Source: Actinomycetota bacterium
GTDB lineage: Bacteria > Actinomycetota > Actinomycetes > S36-B12 > UBA10799
NCBI GenBank assembly: GCA_003452655.1
Contig: DMNR01000433.1
Location: 1-8,144, forward strand
Length of the DNA: 8,144 nt
Direction of reading: 5' to 3'
The translations under genes were made by a program, and so were the position numbers. Below the pieces are notes generated by a model. The model saw only the letters and a program-made list of their open reading frames with translations. It was not told where the DNA came from and made no database searches. Shown piece after piece: positions 5,004 to 8,144 of this stretch (position 1 is its first letter; each line of letters opens with the position of its first letter).

Positions 5004-5675
5004 TCACGATGGCTGGGGCGCCGACGAAGCATTTCCCTCCGGGAAGAAGCGCAGGCGGCAAGCGCCCGACTCTGAGAAGGGTTGCAGAGTGGCCCGCGTA
5101 GAACTCGCTCCCAACGCGGTGAGTGCGCCTTCGACCAAGCCTAGGTGCACGGAACAAACGACGTCTGGGTACTGCTTGGCGACGTCGAGTAGTGGACAGC
5201 GAGTCAAGGCCACTGACGTCACCCGTTGATTGGCTTGGGGTGCGAAACCGAGATCGGCGAGTGCGTCGACAACCTCCCGGCGTGCTGCTGCTGGAGTGGC
5301 CGCGCTCCGAGTATCACTGATCGCTTCCCCCCAGAGTCGGCCCGCAACTAGCGCATCGTCCGGCGGATTGGGTGAGCTGCGAGCTAGAAAGGCGGCCAAT
5401 GCACTGGCCAATCCCGCATACTCGCGAACCCGTGGATCATGCTCGGTCTTGATGTGCGATGCCTGGAACCCCCACGACGGTCTACCCCTACCGTGCGGTT
5501 GCGTTCGGTGTCGCTCGACCAGACCTAACTCAACGAGCGCCTCCAAGTGTTCACGCGCAGTGTTGTGGTGCAATCCCGCACTCTGCCCAACCTGCGCAGC
5601 GGTCGCGAGTTCGGTGCGGCCCTGCAAGTCTTCGAGGATTCGCGCGCGCGGTGGGGACACAGAGCGCGGCGCCAT
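5004..5675 (-). CDS. Winged-helix transcriptional regulator with C-terminal cysteine motif (COG2345/SufR-like type)
   Basis: Taken from ATG 5675 the protein has 223 residues; an open frame extends upstream to 5852, but that would run through the divergent gene's promoter and start. A winged HTH occupies about residues 22-70 (TAAQVGQSAGLHHNTAREHL, then a wing with HGRGRPSWGF). A helical linker follows. The C-terminal domain holds Cys160 (RCPLLDVA), Cys174 (DVVCSVHLGL, with His177) and Cys206 (SGACRLRF). Related regulators such as SufR use cysteines here to bind an iron-sulfur cluster. This protein's C-x13-C-x31-C spacing is not identical to the four-Cys SufR pattern, so a metal or Fe-S sensor is likely but unproven. 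It is divergent from the hemerythrin gene, with a palindrome between them, which suggests it represses or activates that gene and itself. GTG 5720 is a less likely alternative start because it lies within the palindrome. Confidence 0.85.
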   Translation of the reverse strand: MAPRSVSPPRARILEDLQGRTELATAAQVGQSAGLHHNTAREHLEALVELGLVERHRTQPHGRGRPSWGFQASHIKTEHDPRVREYAGLASALAAFLARSSPNPPDDALVAGRLWGEAISDTRSAATPAAARREVVDALADLGFAPQANQRVTSVALTRCPLLDVAKQYPDVVCSVHLGLVEGALTALGASSTRATLQPFSESGACRLRFFPEGNASSAPQPS

Positions 5676-5709
5676 CCGGACCGGGGCTGGACCGTTCGGG
5701 ACTGCAGGA

Positions 5710-5727
5710 CTATTCTTCACGGAATAG
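5710..5727. promoter_or_regulatory. Candidate operator palindrome between regulator and hemerythrin gene
   Basis: CTATTCttcacgGAATAG is a perfect inverted repeat with 6-bp arms and a 6-nt spacer, suitable for a dimeric winged-helix regulator. It lies 34 bp upstream of the regulator ATG (5675) and 56 bp upstream of the hemerythrin ATG (5784), so one bound dimer could control both. A weaker repeat, CAGT...ACTG around an AT-rich centre (5729-5744), follows directly and may hold the -10 region. Binding is inferred from position and symmetry only. Confidence 0.55.
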
Positions 5728-5783
5728 ACAGTAATAAATAACTGGACTACCGACAAGCACCATTCGCGGAATTGGAGTTCGAC

Positions 5784-6551
5784 ATGACAGAGGTAACGCT
5801 CGCCCACGACGAGCAAGATGCGCGGATCCTGGAACAGGTCGTGGCTCACCACGAGCAGATGCTCACGACGATCGGGCTTCGAGTGCGTGCCCTCACTGAC
5901 GCAGTCAACGCTGGGAACGACGTCAGCGCTACACAGAAGGCCCTCGTCGAATACTGTCGAACTGAGCTACTCCCCCATGCCAAGGCCGAGGAGGCCACGC
6001 TCTACCCACAGGCGGGCATCGACCCACATTTGCGCGCTCTGGTCCAAGCAATGATCGCCGAACACAGCATTTTGACAGAGCTGGTGGAGCAACTAGCGCG
6101 CGACACCGAACCCGGCGACGTCGCCGCGGCTGCAGGCGGGTTATGGACGCTCATCAATAGCCACGTATCGAAAGAGAGCGAGTACGTGTTGCCGCACATC
6201 GCCACCGACCCGGACACCTCATTAACCGAACTCGTGGTTGGGTTGCACGAACTCGTCGGTGGCGGTGAGTCAGCCGAAGACAATAAGAGCGCAGGTGGTT
6301 GCGGCTGCGGCTGTGCTCACACAGATGAGATCCCCGAGCTGGATGTGCGTGCTATACCGCACGCGATTCGCCACGCAACCGTCTTCGGCGCCTTGGAAGC
6401 CGTGGAGCCTGGCAGTTCGCTCATTCTCGTCGCGCCGCATGATCCACTACCGCTACTCAACCAAATCGACGACCGACATCCGAATGAGTTCTCGGTGTCC
6501 TACCTGGAACGTGGCCCAGAGGCGTGGCGCCTCCAACTGGTCCGTTCGTAA
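5784..6551 (+). CDS. Hemerythrin-domain protein fused to DUF2249
   Basis: 255 residues from ATG 5784, which has GGAG ending 6 nt upstream; an in-frame TTG at 5772 lies too close to that site. The N-terminal hemerythrin-like four-helix domain (about 8-160) has the expected diiron ligands: His22/23 (VAHHEQM), His65 and Glu69 (LLPHAKAEEATLYP), His94 (AEHSILTEL), and His127, Glu131 and His138 (HVSKESEYVLPHI). A flexible linker then carries CGCGCAH (173-179), and a DUF2249 domain (about 184-255) reads ELDVRAIPHAIRHATVFGAL to WRLQLVRS. Such proteins are soluble, bind O2, NO or other redox ligands through iron, and often sit near nitrogen-oxide genes. The three alternating cysteines in the linker are unusual and could bind metal. 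Two stem-loops follow the gene. Confidence 0.93.
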   Translation: MTEVTLAHDEQDARILEQVVAHHEQMLTTIGLRVRALTDAVNAGNDVSATQKALVEYCRTELLPHAKAEEATLYPQAGIDPHLRALVQAMIAEHSILTELVEQLARDTEPGDVAAAAGGLWTLINSHVSKESEYVLPHIATDPDTSLTELVVGLHELVGGGESAEDNKSAGGCGCGCAHTDEIPELDVRAIPHAIRHATVFGALEAVEPGSSLILVAPHDPLPLLNQIDDRHPNEFSVSYLERGPEAWRLQLVRS

Positions 6552-6564
6552 CCAAGAGGTCGGA

Positions 6565-6596
6565 AGAATCCGCCATCAAACACGTTGGTGGATTCT
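6565..6596 (+). terminator. Probable terminator of the hemerythrin/DUF2249 gene
   Basis: AGAATCCGCCA (6565-6575) pairs with TGGTGGATTCT (6586-6596), an 11-bp stem with one G-U pair and a 10-nt loop, starting 14 nt after the stop. There is no U-rich tail, which is common for actinobacterial stem-loops. Confidence 0.6.
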
Positions 6597-6636
6597 GGTC
6601 GATAGGACAACAATTCGCCGACGTGCCTTGATCGTT

Positions 6637-6679
6637 AACGACGATGGCCCGGAACCAATAGTTCCGGGCCATCGTCGTT
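6637..6679 (-). terminator. rpoC terminator, perfect 19-bp stem-loop (bidirectional)
   Basis: AACGACGATGGCCCGGAAC (6637-6655) is the exact reverse complement of 6661-6679, with a 5-nt loop. It begins 9 nt after the rpoC stop on the minus strand and also faces the convergent hemerythrin gene, so it probably serves both. No clear T-run follows on the minus strand. Confidence 0.8.
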
Positions 6680-6688
6680 GTTGCTTGC

Positions 6689-8144
6689 TTAGCGGTAGTC
6701 GCTGCCGCCGAGGTCGTATGAACCGCCCGGAACGGCAGGTCCAGCAGCTTCACCGAACGCACCTGTGTAATCGACGTCGTCGTAAGCGGTGAGCTGCGCG
6801 TACATCGCGGCCTTCGCTTCCTCGGTCGGTTCCACCTTGACGTTGCGGTAGCGGCTGAGCCCCGTGCCTGCCGGGATCAGCTTTCCGATGATCACGTTCT
6901 CCTTGAGGCCGAGCAGTGGATCGGACTTGCCCTCCAGCGCCGCCTGCGTAAGAACGCGAGTCGTCTCCTGGAACGATGCGGCCGATAGCCACGAGTCCGT
7001 CGCCAGCGAAGCCTTCGTGATACCCATCAGCTCCGGGCGACCTGAGGCTGGCGTTCCGCCGGCCTGCAGCACCTCGCGGTTGCGGCGCTGGAAGTTGGCC
7101 GCCTCCACCAGGTCACCAGTGATGAATTCGGAATTCCCGGATTCAATAATGGTGATTCGCTTGAGCATCTGGCGAACGATCACTTCGATGTGCTTGTCAT
7201 GGATCGACACACCCTGTGAGCGGTAGACCTGTTGCACCTGATCAACGAGGTGCAACTGCACCTGGCGCGGACCAAGGATGCGCAGCACCTGCTTGGGATC
7301 GACAGCACCGACGATGAGCTGCTGACCTACCTCGACCCGTCCGCCGTCTTCCACCAGCAGTCGCGAACGCTTGCTGACTGGGTAAGCGAACTCTTCAGCG
7401 TCGGGATCATCAGGGACGATCACGATCTTGCGAGTCTTCTCCGTGTCGTCAATGCGAACCTTGCCGGCGACCTCAGTGATCGGTGCGACTCCCTTTGGCG
7501 TACGTGCCTCAAAGAGTTCGACGATACGTGGCAGACCGTGGGTGATGTCTTCACCCGCTACGCCACCGGTGTGGAAGGTACGCATCGTCAGCTGCGTTCC
7601 GGGCTCACCGATCGACTGGGCTGCGACGATGCCGATCGCCTCACCGACATCGACCATCTTTCCGGTCGCCAGCGAACGGCCGTAACAGGCAGCACAGGCG
7701 CCGACACGGCTTTCGCAGATCAGCACCGAACGTGCCTTGACGGTCTCGACACCAGCGGCGACAAGTTCGTCAATCAACGTCAGGCTGAGTTCGTCACCAC
7801 GTGCCGCTAGCGTCTTTCCGTCGACGACGACGTCGTCAGAAAGCACTCGCGACGCCGCAGAAGTGTCGACGTTGTCGAGCACTCGCACGACTCCGTCCGA
7901 ACCTGCTGCACCGATGTGCGTGGGAAGTCCACGCTCAGTGCCACAGTCCTCTTCGCGGATGATGACGTCTTGGGAGACGTCGACGAGGCGACGGGTGAGG
8001 TATCCGGAGTCAGCCGTACGCAGTGCGGTATCTGCCAGACCCTTACGAGCACCGTGGGTCGAGATGAAGTACTCGAGCACGCTCAAGCCTTCACGGAAGT
8101 TCGACTTAATCGGGCGCGGAATGATCTCGCCCTTCGGGTTCGCC
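6689..8144 (-). CDS. rpoC: DNA-directed RNA polymerase subunit beta-prime, C-terminal part (cut by window edge)
   Basis: 484 residues of the beta-prime subunit, the part that forms the trigger loop, secondary-channel side and C-terminal jaw/clamp elements of the transcribing enzyme. The first residues read [16 protein letters not shown] and lead into the trigger loop ([20 protein letters not shown], then [13 protein letters not shown]). The second zinc site has four cysteines at partial-protein residues 67 (EEDCGTERG), 143, 150 and 153 ([13 protein letters not shown]). The conserved C-terminal block includes [37 protein letters not shown] and RYRN. The acidic, glycine-rich tail ending GGSDYR has a length and style usual for actinobacteria. 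The reading frame is intact. The N-terminal two thirds, and probably rpoB, lie to the right of the window. Confidence 0.99.
   Translation of the reverse strand, partial: ANPKGEIIPRPIKSNFREGLSVLEYFISTHGARKGLADTALRTADSGYLTRRLVDVSQDVIIREEDCGTERGLPTHIGAAGSDGVVRVLDNVDTSAASRVLSDDVVVDGKTLAARGDELSLTLIDELVAAGVETVKARSVLICESRVGACAACYGRSLATGKMVDVGEAIGIVAAQSIGEPGTQLTMRTFHTGGVAGEDITHGLPRIVELFEARTPKGVAPITEVAGKVRIDDTEKTRKIVIVPDDPDAEEFAYPVSKRSRLLVEDGGRVEVGQQLIVGAVDPKQVLRILGPRQVQLHLVDQVQQVYRSQGVSIHDKHIEVIVRQMLKRITIIESGNSEFITGDLVEAANFQRRNREVLQAGGTPASGRPELMGITKASLATDSWLSAASFQETTRVLTQAALEGKSDPLLGLKENVIIGKLIPAGTGLSRYRNVKVEPTEEAKAAMYAQLTAYDDVDYTGAFGEAAGPAVPGGSYDLGGSDYR

Noticed and set aside
5676..5852. N-terminal extension of the regulator to 5852
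   Set aside because: It would cover the palindrome, the divergent promoter region and the start of the hemerythrin gene; family proteins begin shortly before the winged HTH, consistent with ATG 5675.
7232..7810. 192-residue plus-strand frame within rpoC
   Set aside because: Antisense shadow of a highly conserved essential gene.

Overview
The window looks like a stretch of a high-GC actinobacterial chromosome. The clearest chromosomal anchor is the C-terminal third of rpoC (RNA polymerase beta-prime) on the minus strand at the right end. The left half (1 to about 4123) is an insertion-sequence nest. The right half carries a small three-gene accessory group that resembles a nitrite/NO or redox response module. 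The genus cannot be fixed from this sequence alone.

Left half. One IS3-family element, minus strand, is the host. It runs from about 4123 leftwards and off the left edge. Its orfA has an in-frame TAG at codon 22. Its orfB is split into three pieces that rejoin in one uninterrupted reading frame: 153 codons (3739-3281), 68 codons (1757-1554) and 34 codons (102-1). Two complete elements cause the splits. An IS110-family element (about 1758-3279) sits two codons after the first catalytic Asp codon. An IS30-family element (about 106-1553) sits four codons after the second catalytic Asp codon. IS30 has 25-bp imperfect inverted repeats (20/25) and a 3-4 bp target duplication (TTG/TTGA). IS110 is flanked by a shared CT (or CTA) core.

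The most interesting object is the roughly 275-nt non-coding left end of the IS110 element (3004-3279). It can be read as a bridge RNA (seekRNA). It has a 5' stem-loop, a target-binding loop whose left guide matches 9/9 bases of the actual IS3 target, and a donor-binding loop whose two guide strands match the element's own right end (8/10) and left end (7/7). Joining the right end to the left end, as in the excised circle, would also create a promoter with TTGACA, an 18-nt spacer and TCTAAT. The -10 box exists only at the junction, just upstream of the RNA's 5' stem-loop.

Right half. An HPP-family membrane protein (+) converges on a winged-helix regulator with three conserved-type cysteines (-). 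That regulator is divergent from a two-domain hemerythrin plus DUF2249 protein (+). The 108-bp regulator/hemerythrin intergenic region holds an 18-bp palindrome that is a good operator candidate. HPP proteins have been linked to nitrite transport, and hemerythrin/DUF2249 proteins are diiron or redox proteins often found near nitrogen-oxide genes. A shared role in nitrite/NO handling is therefore plausible but is inference. The hemerythrin gene ends in a stem-loop, and rpoC ends in a perfect 19-bp stem-loop between the convergent genes.
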